Source of the DNA: Bog-756 sp963727955
GTDB taxonomy: Bacteria; Actinomycetota; Acidimicrobiia; Acidimicrobiales; RAAP-2
Length of the DNA stretch: 64,000 bases
Direction: 5' to 3'
Assembly (NCBI GenBank): GCA_963727955.1
Contig: CAVSII010000002.1
Location: 62,001 to 126,000 of the forward strand
Part shown: piece after piece, positions 42,663 to 51,665 of the stretch
Layout of the letters: each line of letters opens with the position of its first letter
Numbering within the stretch: position 1 is the stretch's first letter
Made by a program: the position numbers and the translations under genes
The notes under the pieces: generated by a model
What the model was told of the DNA's origin: nothing
Seen by the model: only the letters and a program-made list of their open reading frames with translations
Database searches by the model: none

Positions 42663-43859
42663 ATGACGGGACGATCGCTGACCATCCCCCTGTTCGACGC
42701 CGACAATCACCTCTATGAGACCCGCGAGGCGCTGACCAAGTTTCTGCCGGAGCGGTACCGCGGCGCCATCGACTACGTCGATGTGCGCGGCCGGTCCAAA
42801 ATCGTCGTCCGCGGCCAGATCAGCGAGTACATCCCCAACCCGACCTTCGACGTGGTGGCCCGGCCGGGCGCCCAGGAGGACTATTTCCGTTACGGGAATC
42901 CCGAAGGGAAGTCCCGGAGGGAGATCTTCGGAGAGCCCATGAAGTCGATCCCCGCCTTCCGGGAGCCGGCGGCCCGTCTCGCCTTGATGGACGAGCAGGG
43001 GATCGACCGTGCCCTCATGTTCCCGACCCTGGCCAGCCTCATCGAGGAGCGGCTGCGCGATGACCCGGAGCTCACCCACGCCGCCATCCACGGGTTGAAC
43101 CAGTGGCTCCACGAGACATGGACCTTCGACTACCAGGGGCGCATCTTCACGACGCCGATCATCACTCTCCCGATCGTGGAACGGGCCGTCGAGGAACTCG
43201 ACTGGGTTCTCGAGCGCGGGGCGCGTGTCGTTCTCATCCGGCCGGCGCCGGTGCCCGGCTACCGCGGGCCACGGTCGTTCGGCCTCGAGGAGTTCGACCC
43301 GTTCTGGCAGAAGGTGGTGGACAACGACATCCTCGTCGCCATGCACTCCTCGGACAGCGGATACGAGCGCTACGCCAACGACTGGATGGGCAGTGACAGC
43401 GAGATGCTCCCGTTCCAACCCCAGGCGTTTCGCATGCTGTCGGCGTGGCGCCCGGTGGAGGACGCCGTTTCGGCGCTGGTCTGCCACGGCGCCTTGTCGC
43501 GGTTCCCCGGCCTCAAGATCGCCGTGGTGGAGAACGGCAGCAGCTGGGTCGAGCCCCTGTTGAAGAACATGGCTGACCTGTTCAAGAAGATGCCGCAGGA
43601 TTTCCTCGAGGACCCGGTCGAGGTGATCAAGCGCAACATCTACATCAGCCCCTTCTGGGAGGAGGACCTCGGCGCCTTGGCCGAGTTGATCGGCGTGGAT
43701 CACGTCCTGTTCGGGTCCGACTATCCGCACCCCGAAGGACTGGCCGACCCGGTGAGCTATGAGGACGAGCTCGACGGCCTCGACGATGACGCCGTGCAGA
43801 GGATCATGGGTGGCAACCTGGCCAGGTTGATGAACGTGGCCGACGCCATCTCTCGATGA
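42663..43859 (+). CDS. Amidohydrolase family 2 (PF04909)
   Basis: A 398-residue metal-dependent hydrolase/decarboxylase. It has LFDADNHLYETREALTKFL (degenerate first motif), ALMDEQGIDRALMFPTLAS, LIRPAPVPGYRGPRS, VAMHSSDSGYERYANDWMG, VVENGSSWVEPLL and HVLFGSDYPHPEGLADP with the distal Asp ligand. It is the closest of the three PF04909 enzymes here to the actinobacterial lineage acting on cyclic ketone intermediates, though this is only by motif. ATG 42663 is preceded by an AAAGGAC stretch. Its stop overlaps the acyl-CoA ligase start (ATGA). Confidence 0.9.
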   Translation: MTGRSLTIPLFDADNHLYETREALTKFLPERYRGAIDYVDVRGRSKIVVRGQISEYIPNPTFDVVARPGAQEDYFRYGNPEGKSRREIFGEPMKSIPAFREPAARLALMDEQGIDRALMFPTLASLIEERLRDDPELTHAAIHGLNQWLHETWTFDYQGRIFTTPIITLPIVERAVEELDWVLERGARVVLIRPAPVPGYRGPRSFGLEEFDPFWQKVVDNDILVAMHSSDSGYERYANDWMGSDSEMLPFQPQAFRMLSAWRPVEDAVSALVCHGALSRFPGLKIAVVENGSSWVEPLLKNMADLFKKMPQDFLEDPVEVIKRNIYISPFWEEDLGALAELIGVDHVLFGSDYPHPEGLADPVSYEDELDGLDDDAVQRIMGGNLARLMNVADAISR

Positions 43860-45472
43860 GCGACGGCGTCGGGGGTCGGGATCTGACCCTTCCGGCGGTC
43901 ACGGCTCGTGCCGCCGAAGAATTCGGCGATCGAACCGCCATCGAGGACGGCACGACCCGACTCACCTTTGCCCAGCTCTTCGCCGCCGCCCGCATGTTCG
44001 GCGGGGCGCTCGTGGCATCCGGCATCGAACCCGGCGAGCGGGTCGCCCTGTGGTCCTTCAACTGTGCGGAATGGGTGGTCGCCGCGCTGGGTCTCGTTCA
44101 GGCCGGCGCTGTCCTGGTCCCGATCAACACGCGCTTCAAGGGGAGCGAAGCGGCCGACATCCTCCGCCGTGGCCGTGTCCGGGCGCTGGTGACGGTCACC
44201 GAATTCCTGGGAACCGACTACGTGGCCATGCTTCGCTCCTCCGATGTCGAGTTGCCCGACCTGGAGACGGTGATCGTGGCCCGCGGTCCCGTACCGAGCG
44301 GCGCTGAATCGTGGGACGGATTCGTGGCCCGGTCCACACAGGCCGACCGGGTGGTGGTCGACCGGCGGCGGGCCGAGTTGGATACCTCCGATCCCTCCGA
44401 CATCCTCTTCACATCGGGGACGACCGGCGCCCCCAAAGGTGTGGTCATGACCCACGGCCGAACGCTCCGAGTAGCCCGCGACTGGGTGGAGATGACCGGA
44501 CTGTGCAGCGACGACCGCTATCTCATGGTCAACCCCTACTTCCACATGTTCGGATTGAAGGCGGGCGTTCTGGCCTGCGTGGTCAGCGGAGCGACGATGC
44601 TCCCCCAAGCGGTGTTCGATGTGGACCGGATCCTGGAACGTATCGAGGAGGATCGGGTCAGCGTGCTCCCGGGCCCGCCCACTCTGTACCAGGCGATACT
44701 GGACCATCCCGAGCGGGACCGTCACCGTCTGTCGACACTGCGGGTGGCGGTGACCGGTGCCGCCGACATCCCGGTCGAGCTGGTGCGCCGGATCACGGCT
44801 GAACTGCCGTTCTCCACCGTCATCACCGGGTACGGGCTGACCGAGGCAGGCACGGCCACAGCCACCGGACCGGGAGATGACGTCGAGACCATCGCCACCA
44901 CGGTGGGCCGGGCCCGTCCGGGCTTCGAAGTGCGCATCGCCGGCGACGGCCGCCCTCTGGGTCCGGAGGAGCCGGGCGAGGTGGAGGTGCGCGGCGAGAG
45001 TGTGATGTCCGGGTATCTCGACGACCCCGAAGCCACCTGGGAGGCGCTGTCCTCCGACGGGTGGTTGCGGACGGGGGATATCGGTGTGGTCGACGGGGCC
45101 GGTTACCTGCGCATCGTCGGCCGGCTCAAGGACATGTTCATCGTGGGGGGCTTCAACGCCTATCCCGCCGAGATCGAGAACGCTCTGTTGCGACACCCCG
45201 CCATCACCCAGGCCGCGGTGATCGGCATTCCCGACGATCGCCTGGGCGAGGTGGGGATGGCCTTCGTGGTGACGGCGGCAGAGTCGGCGACGTCGGCACA
45301 GTCGGTGACGTCGGCCGACATCATGGCCTGGTGCCGGGCCGAGATGGCCAACTACAAGGTTCCCCGGGCGGTGGCCATCGTCGACCAGTTGCCGGTGAAT
45401 GCCACCGGAAAGGTGATGAAGGACGAGTTGCGGGCCCGTGCCGGTCAGGGTGCGCCGGGGCCGGGCCGGTGA
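43856..45472 (+). CDS. Acyl-CoA ligase (FadD3-like AMP-binding)
   Basis: A 538-residue adenylate-forming enzyme: P-loop FTSGTTGAPKGV near 184, NPYFHMFGLKAG, GYGLTEAGTATATGP, WLRTGDIG, DMFIVGGFNAYPAEIENALL, and the catalytic Lys in VNATGKVMKDEL. A serine/threonine-rich 15-residue insert (ESATSAQSVTSA) sits in the C-terminal domain. It makes CoA thioesters; FadD3 relatives activate a steroid ring-degradation product (HIP), which fits the cluster but is inference. It overlaps the amidohydrolase (ATGA) and the CoA-transferase (GTGA). Confidence 0.92.
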   Translation: MSDGVGGRDLTLPAVTARAAEEFGDRTAIEDGTTRLTFAQLFAAARMFGGALVASGIEPGERVALWSFNCAEWVVAALGLVQAGAVLVPINTRFKGSEAADILRRGRVRALVTVTEFLGTDYVAMLRSSDVELPDLETVIVARGPVPSGAESWDGFVARSTQADRVVVDRRRAELDTSDPSDILFTSGTTGAPKGVVMTHGRTLRVARDWVEMTGLCSDDRYLMVNPYFHMFGLKAGVLACVVSGATMLPQAVFDVDRILERIEEDRVSVLPGPPTLYQAILDHPERDRHRLSTLRVAVTGAADIPVELVRRITAELPFSTVITGYGLTEAGTATATGPGDDVETIATTVGRARPGFEVRIAGDGRPLGPEEPGEVEVRGESVMSGYLDDPEATWEALSSDGWLRTGDIGVVDGAGYLRIVGRLKDMFIVGGFNAYPAEIENALLRHPAITQAAVIGIPDDRLGEVGMAFVVTAAESATSAQSVTSADIMAWCRAEMANYKVPRAVAIVDQLPVNATGKVMKDELRARAGQGAPGPGR

Positions 45473-46653
45473 GTGCCGAGCCGGAGCCCGCCCCGCCCCT
45501 TCTGGCCGGCCTGCGAGTGGTGGAGCTGGGCGTGTGGGTGGCGGCGCCGTCGGCCGCCGCCCTGTTGGCCGATTGGGGGGCCGATGTGGTCAAGATCGAG
45601 TCGCCCAAAGGCGATCCCATGCGACAGGTCTTCGACTCGCTCGGCATCGACAGCGACATGCCCAACCCGGCCTTTGCCCTCGACAACCGGGGTAAGCGAA
45701 GCGTCGTCCTAAATCTGCGCCGGCAAGAAGACCGCGACCAGCTCGAGAGCCTGTTGACCACTGCCGACGTCTTCATCACCAATCTCCGGCCTGACTCCCT
45801 CGACGGGCTCGGACTGGAGCCGGCCGCCACCGCCGCCCGCCACCCAAGACTGGTGTACTGCAGCATCACTGGTTACGGCCTGCAAGGTGCAGATCGCAAC
45901 CGACCGACCTACGACATCGGTGCCTTCTGGGCACGATCAGGTCTGTCCGTACAGATGGCCGATCACCAGGGGAGCCCCCTCAATGCCCGCGGCGGCATCG
46001 GCGATCACATCACCGGGCTGGCAGCACTGGCCGGCCTCCTGGCCGCCGTCATCGACCAGCGTCAGTCCGGTCGCGGGCGGGTCGTCGAGGTATCGCTCCT
46101 GCGAACCGGCTCCTATGTGCTCGGGTGGGACCTGGGCCTGCAGATGACGCTGGGCAAGGTCGCTCGGGCCGAGCCACGGGACCGCAACCAGGCACCACTG
46201 ATGAATCCCTACCGCGCCGGGGACGGGCGGTGGTTCTTCTTCACCGGGCTCGAGGCGGCCCGTCATATCGCCCCGGTCTGCCGGGCTCTCGGACACCCGG
46301 AGCTGATCGATGACCCTCGTTTTTCCGACGCCACTGTTATCCGTCGGCACAGGACCGAGGTGATCGCCCTTCTCGACGCCATCATCGCCGAGCAGCCGCT
46401 GGCCGTGTGGGCCAAGAGATTCGATGACGAAGGGGTGTGGTGGGCTCCAGCCCACACACCGGCGGAGGTGGTCGACGATCCCCAGGTGCTGGCCAACCAC
46501 GGGATCGTCGAGATCGATGGTGGCGGCATGGGCCGGCCCCAGCGCTCGGTGAACGGCCCGGTGACCTTCTCCGACCTGGCCGTCGATCGTTACGCCGCCG
46601 TCCCGTCACTCGGCCAGCACACCGACGAGGTGCTCGGCGAGCTGACCGAATGA
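45469..46653 (+). CDS. Class III CoA-transferase (CaiB/BaiF family)
   Basis: A 394-residue protein with LAGLRVVELGVWVAAPSAAA, LLADWGADVVKIESPKGD, LDNRGKRSVVLNLRR, CSITGYGLQG, GAFWARSGLSVQMA and VEVSLLRTGSYVLGWDL. It transfers CoA between acids, or may act as a racemase-like relative (alpha-methylacyl-CoA racemases share the fold), so function is family-level only. GTG 45469 overlaps the ligase TGA. It is convergent with the acyl-CoA dehydrogenase gene at 46658, with almost no gap. Confidence 0.91.
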   Translation: MSAEPEPAPPLLAGLRVVELGVWVAAPSAAALLADWGADVVKIESPKGDPMRQVFDSLGIDSDMPNPAFALDNRGKRSVVLNLRRQEDRDQLESLLTTADVFITNLRPDSLDGLGLEPAATAARHPRLVYCSITGYGLQGADRNRPTYDIGAFWARSGLSVQMADHQGSPLNARGGIGDHITGLAALAGLLAAVIDQRQSGRGRVVEVSLLRTGSYVLGWDLGLQMTLGKVARAEPRDRNQAPLMNPYRAGDGRWFFFTGLEAARHIAPVCRALGHPELIDDPRFSDATVIRRHRTEVIALLDAIIAEQPLAVWAKRFDDEGVWWAPAHTPAEVVDDPQVLANHGIVEIDGGGMGRPQRSVNGPVTFSDLAVDRYAAVPSLGQHTDEVLGELTE

Positions 46654-46657
46654 TCAG

Positions 46658-47815
46658 CTACTGGGCCGACGACCCCTCCTGCCGGGCCCGGGCGAGCAGG
46701 CCGCGGGCGATGACCAGCCTCTGGATCTCGTTGGTTCCCTCGCCGATCACCATCAGGGGAGCGTCCCGGTAGTAGCGCTCGATGGGGATGTCGGTCGTGT
46801 AACCGATACCACCGTGGATGCGCATGGCCTCGGTGGCCAGCTCGAGGGCGGTCTCGCTGGCGAACAGTTTGGCCATGCCGGCCTCGACATCACACCGCAG
46901 CCCGGCCGTCTTGCGTTCGGCCGCGTTGCGGGTCAGAAGTCGGGCCGCCTCCAGACGGGTGGCCATGTCGGCCAGCTTCAGCTGGATGGCCTGATGCTCG
47001 GCGATGGGCTTCCCGAAGGTGCTCCGCTCCTGGGCGTAGGCCAGAGCGGCTTCGAAGGCGGCACGAGCCACGCCTACCGCCCGCGACGCGATGTTGATAC
47101 GCCCCACTTCGAGGACGCCGAGGATCTGGGCGAGGCCCCGGCCCGGCTCCCCGATGAGATTGCCGGCGGGAATGCGGTGGTCGGTGTAGGTCATCTCGAC
47201 GGTCTCGACACCCTTGTAGCCGAGCTTGCCCACGTGCCGGGTGACGGCGATGCCCTCGAACTGTGGTCCCGGTTCCTTTTCGACCATGAAGGCCGAGATG
47301 CCTTCCTCTGTGCGGGCGGCCAGCGCAACCAGTCCGGACCGCTCACCGTTGGTGACCCACGATTTGGTCCCGTTGACCACGTACTGGTCGCCGTCGCGCT
47401 GCGCCCGGCAGGAGATGTTCCGGGTATCGCTGCCGGCGTCCGGCTCGGACAGGGACAGCGCCCCCCGCCGTTGGCCGGAGGCGAGGAGGGGCAGCCACCG
47501 TTGCTTCTGCTCGTCGTCTCCGTGCTCGAGCAGCAGGGTCGCCGCCATGGTGTGGGTGTTGACCACACCGGTCAGGCTCATCCACCCCCGGGCCAACTCC
47601 TCGATGACCCCGACATAGGTCAGCAGATCGAGGCCGAGGCCCCCGTAGGCCTCGGGGATGGTGATGCCGAACAGACCGAGCTCGCGCATCTGGTCGACGA
47701 TCTCGGTCGGGAACCGGTCGTCACGCTCGAAGGCGGAGGCGACCGGCACGACCTCGCCGTTCACGAAACGGCGGACGGTCTCGATGATCTCCCGTCGCAC
47801 GTCGTCGTCGATCAT
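46658..47815 (-). CDS. Acyl-CoA dehydrogenase (short/branched-chain type)
   Basis: A 385-residue homotetramer-type enzyme: GITIPEAYGGLGLDLLTY, LSLSEPDAGSDTRNI, VVNGTKSWVTNGERSG, RSTFGKPIAEHQAIQLKLAD, MRIHGGIGYTTD and GEGTNEIQRLVIARG with the catalytic Glu363. It is a complete, canonical acyl-CoA dehydrogenase and has no partner gene, unlike the FadE pairs elsewhere in the window. It oxidises the alpha-beta bond of acyl-CoA, with electrons passed to ETF. It is divergent from the AMP-ligase gene at 47894, with a 78-base promoter gap. Confidence 0.93.
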   Translation of the reverse strand: MIDDDVRREIIETVRRFVNGEVVPVASAFERDDRFPTEIVDQMRELGLFGITIPEAYGGLGLDLLTYVGVIEELARGWMSLTGVVNTHTMAATLLLEHGDDEQKQRWLPLLASGQRRGALSLSEPDAGSDTRNISCRAQRDGDQYVVNGTKSWVTNGERSGLVALAARTEEGISAFMVEKEPGPQFEGIAVTRHVGKLGYKGVETVEMTYTDHRIPAGNLIGEPGRGLAQILGVLEVGRINIASRAVGVARAAFEAALAYAQERSTFGKPIAEHQAIQLKLADMATRLEAARLLTRNAAERKTAGLRCDVEAGMAKLFASETALELATEAMRIHGGIGYTTDIPIERYYRDAPLMVIGEGTNEIQRLVIARGLLARARQEGSSAQ

Positions 47816-47893
47816 GGGGACGCGCGCCTCGTCTGCACAGAGCGGAAGTGTACCTCTGATAAATGTTGACGGTCGATCTCAATTCAGAGAAGA

Positions 47894-49420
47894 ATGTTTC
47901 CAATGCCAGCAGCCCCGATCGACGCGGCTCTCTTCCGAGCCGCTGAGCGCTTCGGGGAGCGCGAAGCCGTGCTGAGCGGGGAAGAACGGTGGTCGTTCCG
48001 CCAACTCGACCAACGGAGCAACGCACTGGCCCGTCATCTGGCCGCGCAGGGCGTCGGCGGGGGTGACCGGGTGGCCCTGATGATGGCCAACCGGGTCGAG
48101 TTCATCGTGGCCGTCTACGCCGCCAGCAAGCTCGGGGCGCCGGTCGTCCTCTTGAGCCCGGCGTGGAAGTCGACCGAGGTGGGCCATGCCATCGATCTGA
48201 CCGAACCGGTCCACGCGGTGGCCGACGGCGACGGGTCGACCCTTTTGGCCGAACACCTGGGCACCGGAGGGGTGACCGACCTCGACGACCAGTCGACCGA
48301 CCCCTTCGACTACAGCCGGAGCCCGATCCAACCCGGCCGGTCGGCCGCGGTCGACGAGGCCGTTCTCGTGTTCAGCTCGGGCACCACCGGCCTGCCCAAA
48401 GCGGTGCGCCACACCCACGCCTCGATGGGACTGGCCACCGACCATTGGAGGGTTGCGCTCGGGCTGGGTCCGCACGATCGCTTTCAGGTGGCCACCCCTC
48501 CCTCGCACATCCTCGGGCTGCTCAACCTGCTCGCCGCCACCTCGGCCGGCGCCACGGTACGGCTGCATCGCCGATTCGACCTGGACGAGGTGCTCTACCG
48601 GATCGCCCACGAGCGGATGACCCTGGAGATGGCCGTGGCCCCGATCGCCCTGGCCCTGGCCAACCATCCCCACCTCGAAGACCACGACCTCTCGTCGCTG
48701 CGCTACATCATGTGGGGGGCGACCCCGGTCAGCGAGAGCGTGGCCCGGGTGGTGACCGAACGGACCGGGGTGCGCTGGCTGCCGGCCTACGGGGCCAGCG
48801 AGGTTCCGGTCATCGCCGCCAATCCGGTCGATCGGCCCGAACTGTGGCGGCTCGACTCGGCCGGACTGCCGCCCCCGGGCGTCGGGATCCGCACCGTCGA
48901 CCTCGACAGCGGGGCCGTTCTGGCCACCGGTGGGGTCGGGGAGATCCAGGTGAGAAGCCCCTCGGTGATGGCCGGTTACCTCCCCGACGAAGCCACCGCC
49001 GATGCCTTCGCCGGCGACTGGTACCGGACGGGCGACGTCGGATGGCTCGAGCCGGACGGATGGGTCCATCTCACTGATCGGTCGAAGGAGATGATCAAGG
49101 TCAACGGATTCCAGGTGGCACCGGCGGAGGTGGAGGCGGTGCTCCTGGCCCATCCGGCCGTGCTCGACTGCGCCGTCTTCGGTCTGGTCGACGAGCGGGC
49201 CGGCGAGGTGCCGGTGGCCGCCGTGCAGCTCGAACCCGGTCGGACGGTGGGGAAGGGCGAGCTGGAGGACCTGGTGGCCGGATCGCTGGCCACGTACAAG
49301 CGCCTGCACCACGTGGTGGTGGTGGACGAGATCCCCCGTCTCCCCTCGGGCAAGGTGCTGCGACGCGTGCTGCGCGACGAATGGTCGGCCCCGCTCCTTT
49401 CTCGACCGACGGACGGCTGA
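47894..49420 (+). CDS. Acyl-CoA ligase (AMP-binding family)
   Basis: A 508-residue adenylate-forming enzyme: VFSSGTTGLPKAV near 158, ATPPSHILGLLNLLAA, LPAYGASEVPVIAANP, WYRTGDVGWL, DRSKEMIKVNGFQVAPAEVE and the catalytic Lys in LPSGKVLRRVL. The region PHDRFQVATPPSHI differs from that in the other two ligases, so the acid pocket is different. ATG 47894 or 47903 are possible starts. TGA overlaps the ATG of the next acyl-CoA dehydrogenase (TGATG), so these genes are co-translated. Confidence 0.91.
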   Translation: MFPMPAAPIDAALFRAAERFGEREAVLSGEERWSFRQLDQRSNALARHLAAQGVGGGDRVALMMANRVEFIVAVYAASKLGAPVVLLSPAWKSTEVGHAIDLTEPVHAVADGDGSTLLAEHLGTGGVTDLDDQSTDPFDYSRSPIQPGRSAAVDEAVLVFSSGTTGLPKAVRHTHASMGLATDHWRVALGLGPHDRFQVATPPSHILGLLNLLAATSAGATVRLHRRFDLDEVLYRIAHERMTLEMAVAPIALALANHPHLEDHDLSSLRYIMWGATPVSESVARVVTERTGVRWLPAYGASEVPVIAANPVDRPELWRLDSAGLPPPGVGIRTVDLDSGAVLATGGVGEIQVRSPSVMAGYLPDEATADAFAGDWYRTGDVGWLEPDGWVHLTDRSKEMIKVNGFQVAPAEVEAVLLAHPAVLDCAVFGLVDERAGEVPVAAVQLEPGRTVGKGELEDLVAGSLATYKRLHHVVVVDEIPRLPSGKVLRRVLRDEWSAPLLSRPTDG

Positions 49421-50454
49421 TGGACGTCCGTCTCTCGCCGGAACAGCAGGTCCTGGCCGAGTCCGCAGCCCGCCTCGTCGATCGGCTCGGGCCTCACGCC
49501 GTGGGCGAGATCGACGATGGCCAGCGGGCGGCGAAGCTCGATGCCGCCGTTGCCGCGGCTGGATGGCGGGAACTGCGGACGGGTGACGACCAGGGCCACC
49601 CGTTGGCCTCCGGGGTGGAGGCCGGCATCGTGGCCGAGGAACTGGGCAGAGGACTGGCCGACGTCTCCTTCGTGGGGCCGACCCTGGCCGGCGAGCTCCG
49701 ACGATTGACCGGTGCGCCCCCGGGGGATGGCCTCGAAACGGTCGTGCTGACCGCCGATCTCTCGTCGGTGGCGGTGGCCCAGGGCGACCTCGTGTCGGGT
49801 GTGGCCATCGATGTCCAGGGCTCCGCCCACGCCCTGGTCCTCGTCACTGGACCCGACGGCTACCGCCTGGCTCGGGCCGACCTGGCCGTGCCCGGTTCGG
49901 GCGTCGATCTGACCCGCCCGTCGATCCGGGTCGGACCGGTGGGCGGCCTGACGCCCATCGACGGGGACCGGCCTCTCACGTCGGACGACCTGGCCCGGTG
50001 GACGGCCCTCGGGGTCTCGTTGGCCTGCGCCGACCTGGTGGGGACCATGGACGGCGCGGTACGGCTGGCCACTTCCTACGCGGCGCAGCGCAACCAGTAC
50101 GGTGCCCCGATCGGGTCCTTCCAGGCCATCCAGCACCTGCTGGCCGACGCCTGGGTGCAGGCCGAGGGATCCCGCAGCGTGACCCGTCATGCCACCTGGG
50201 CCGTGGACGGGCTGGCCCCGTCCGAGGCTTTGGCCGCGGCCACGGTGGCCAAGGCCTACTGCGCCCGGGCCGGCCGTGAGGTGTGCGAGACGGCCATCCA
50301 GGTGCACGGAGGCATAGGCCACACGTGGGACTGCCTGGCCCACCTCTACCTGCGCCGCGCCCTCCTCTCCTGTGACCTTCTGGGCGACGCCGGGGCCAGC
50401 CTGGAGCGCGTGCTCCAGCACCAGGGCATAGGAGGCGGCGATGGACTTTGGTGA
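49420..50454 (+). CDS. Acyl-CoA dehydrogenase, FadE type (pair 3, partner subunit)
   Basis: A 344-residue protein of the shorter, degenerate FadE class: LSPEQQVLAESAARLVDRLG, no SEPxxGSD motif, then AQRNQYGAPIGSFQAIQHLL and TAIQVHGGIGHTWDCLAHLYL. The lack of an intact middle FAD motif together with a full-length partner directly downstream is the pattern of heteromeric FadE pairs. ATG 49420 overlaps the ligase stop. It overlaps its partner's start by 14 bases. Confidence 0.91.
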   Translation: MDVRLSPEQQVLAESAARLVDRLGPHAVGEIDDGQRAAKLDAAVAAAGWRELRTGDDQGHPLASGVEAGIVAEELGRGLADVSFVGPTLAGELRRLTGAPPGDGLETVVLTADLSSVAVAQGDLVSGVAIDVQGSAHALVLVTGPDGYRLARADLAVPGSGVDLTRPSIRVGPVGGLTPIDGDRPLTSDDLARWTALGVSLACADLVGTMDGAVRLATSYAAQRNQYGAPIGSFQAIQHLLADAWVQAEGSRSVTRHATWAVDGLAPSEALAAATVAKAYCARAGREVCETAIQVHGGIGHTWDCLAHLYLRRALLSCDLLGDAGASLERVLQHQGIGGGDGLW

Positions 50455-51571
50455 CTCGTCCGCCGAGTCGGAGTTCCGGCGGCGATTGCGCGAGTGGTTG
50501 AAGGTCAACAATCCCGGCCTCCCCATCTCCTCGACCGACGACGACTACTGGGCGGGGGCGGCGGAATGGCACCGGACGCTCTTTGACGCCGGCTTCTTCG
50601 CCCTGTCGTGGCCCGTCGACATCGGTGGGCAGGGGTTGCCTCCCGTGTACGAGGTGATCGTCGACGAGGAACTGGCCGCCGCCGGAGCGCCCCCCCGCCC
50701 CAGCCTCGGCTATCTGGTGCAGGGCCTCCTCGAGCACGGAGGCGACGAGATCCAAAGGCGGTTCCTGCCGGGTATCGTCAACGGCCGCGACCGGTGGTGT
50801 CAGGGGTTCAGCGAGCCTGACGCAGGATCGGATCTCGCCTCGCTCCGTACCCGGGCCGAACGGTCCGGTGACCATTACGTCATCACCGGTCACAAGGTGT
50901 GGACGAGTTACTCCGACGAGGCCGACTGGTGTCTCGTCCTGGCTCGCACCGACCCGACGGTGGCCCGGCACCGAGGCATCTCCGCCTTCGCTGTGCCCAT
51001 GCACCAGCCCGGTATCGAGCAACGTCCCCTACGGATGATCAACGGGGTCACCAAGGAGTTCGGTGAGGTCGTCTTCGACGGGGCCCGTACCGCCGTCGGC
51101 AACATGATCGGCGAACCGGGGGAGGGCTGGCCCTTGGCCATGACAGTGGTGAGCCACGAGCGCGAACCCGGCGAGCTCGGTTACGTGGCTCGTTACAGCA
51201 AGGTGGTCAACGACCTCGTGGGTAGGGTGCGGAGCCATCCGGAGGACTACCGAGCGGAGCAGCGACGCGACCTCGGGTGGGCCATCGTGGAGGTCGAGAT
51301 GCTGCGCCTGCACGTCCGCCGTCGACTGTCCGAGCGGCTCGACGGGATCTCCCACGGTCCGGCCGGCTCGGTGGACAAGTTACTGATGACGTGGGCAGAG
51401 CAGACCGTGGGCCACGCCGCTGTGTCTGTCGGGGGTATCGATCACGGGGGCGAGGAGAACGCGTGGTTGAACACCTACCTGTACAGCCGAGCCCAGGGCG
51501 TCATGGGCGGCACATCGCAGATCCAGCGAAACCTCGTGGCCCGTCGCATTCTGGGATTGCCCGGTTCGTGA
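50441..51571 (+). CDS. Acyl-CoA dehydrogenase, FadE type (pair 3, full-length subunit)
   Basis: A 376-residue flavoprotein: WCQGFSEPDAGSDLASL, YVITGHKVWTSYSDEADW, ISAFAVPMHQPGIEQRP and the C-terminal MGGTSQIQRNLVARRILGL. At the position where pair 2 has the catalytic Glu (GGTAEIQRN), this protein has Gln360. Members of the FadE set with Gln there are known and may use a Glu elsewhere in the dimer. Together with the 49420-50454 protein it makes the third heteromeric pair of the window. The enoyl-CoA hydratase at 51666 follows after 94 bases. Confidence 0.93.
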   Translation: MDFGDSSAESEFRRRLREWLKVNNPGLPISSTDDDYWAGAAEWHRTLFDAGFFALSWPVDIGGQGLPPVYEVIVDEELAAAGAPPRPSLGYLVQGLLEHGGDEIQRRFLPGIVNGRDRWCQGFSEPDAGSDLASLRTRAERSGDHYVITGHKVWTSYSDEADWCLVLARTDPTVARHRGISAFAVPMHQPGIEQRPLRMINGVTKEFGEVVFDGARTAVGNMIGEPGEGWPLAMTVVSHEREPGELGYVARYSKVVNDLVGRVRSHPEDYRAEQRRDLGWAIVEVEMLRLHVRRRLSERLDGISHGPAGSVDKLLMTWAEQTVGHAAVSVGGIDHGGEENAWLNTYLYSRAQGVMGGTSQIQRNLVARRILGLPGS

Positions 51572-51602
51572 CCCATCGGGCATCCTCGCCGCGGAAACAC
51601 CA

Positions 51603-51631
51603 TTCTGCAATCGGAAGACCAGTGCTACTGT
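51603..51631 (+). promoter_or_regulatory. Promoter/operator element (TTCTGC - 17 bases - TACTGT)
   Basis: TTCTGC (51603-51608), 17 bases, TACTGT (51626-51631), upstream of the enoyl-CoA hydratase gene. Over 21 bases (51601-51621) it shares 15 positions with the element before the Rieske gene (32004-32024), including CATTCTG and GAAGA. Confidence 0.55.
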
Positions 51632-51665
51632 CCGTCCGGCTACCGATCGGAGGATGACCGTCGAG

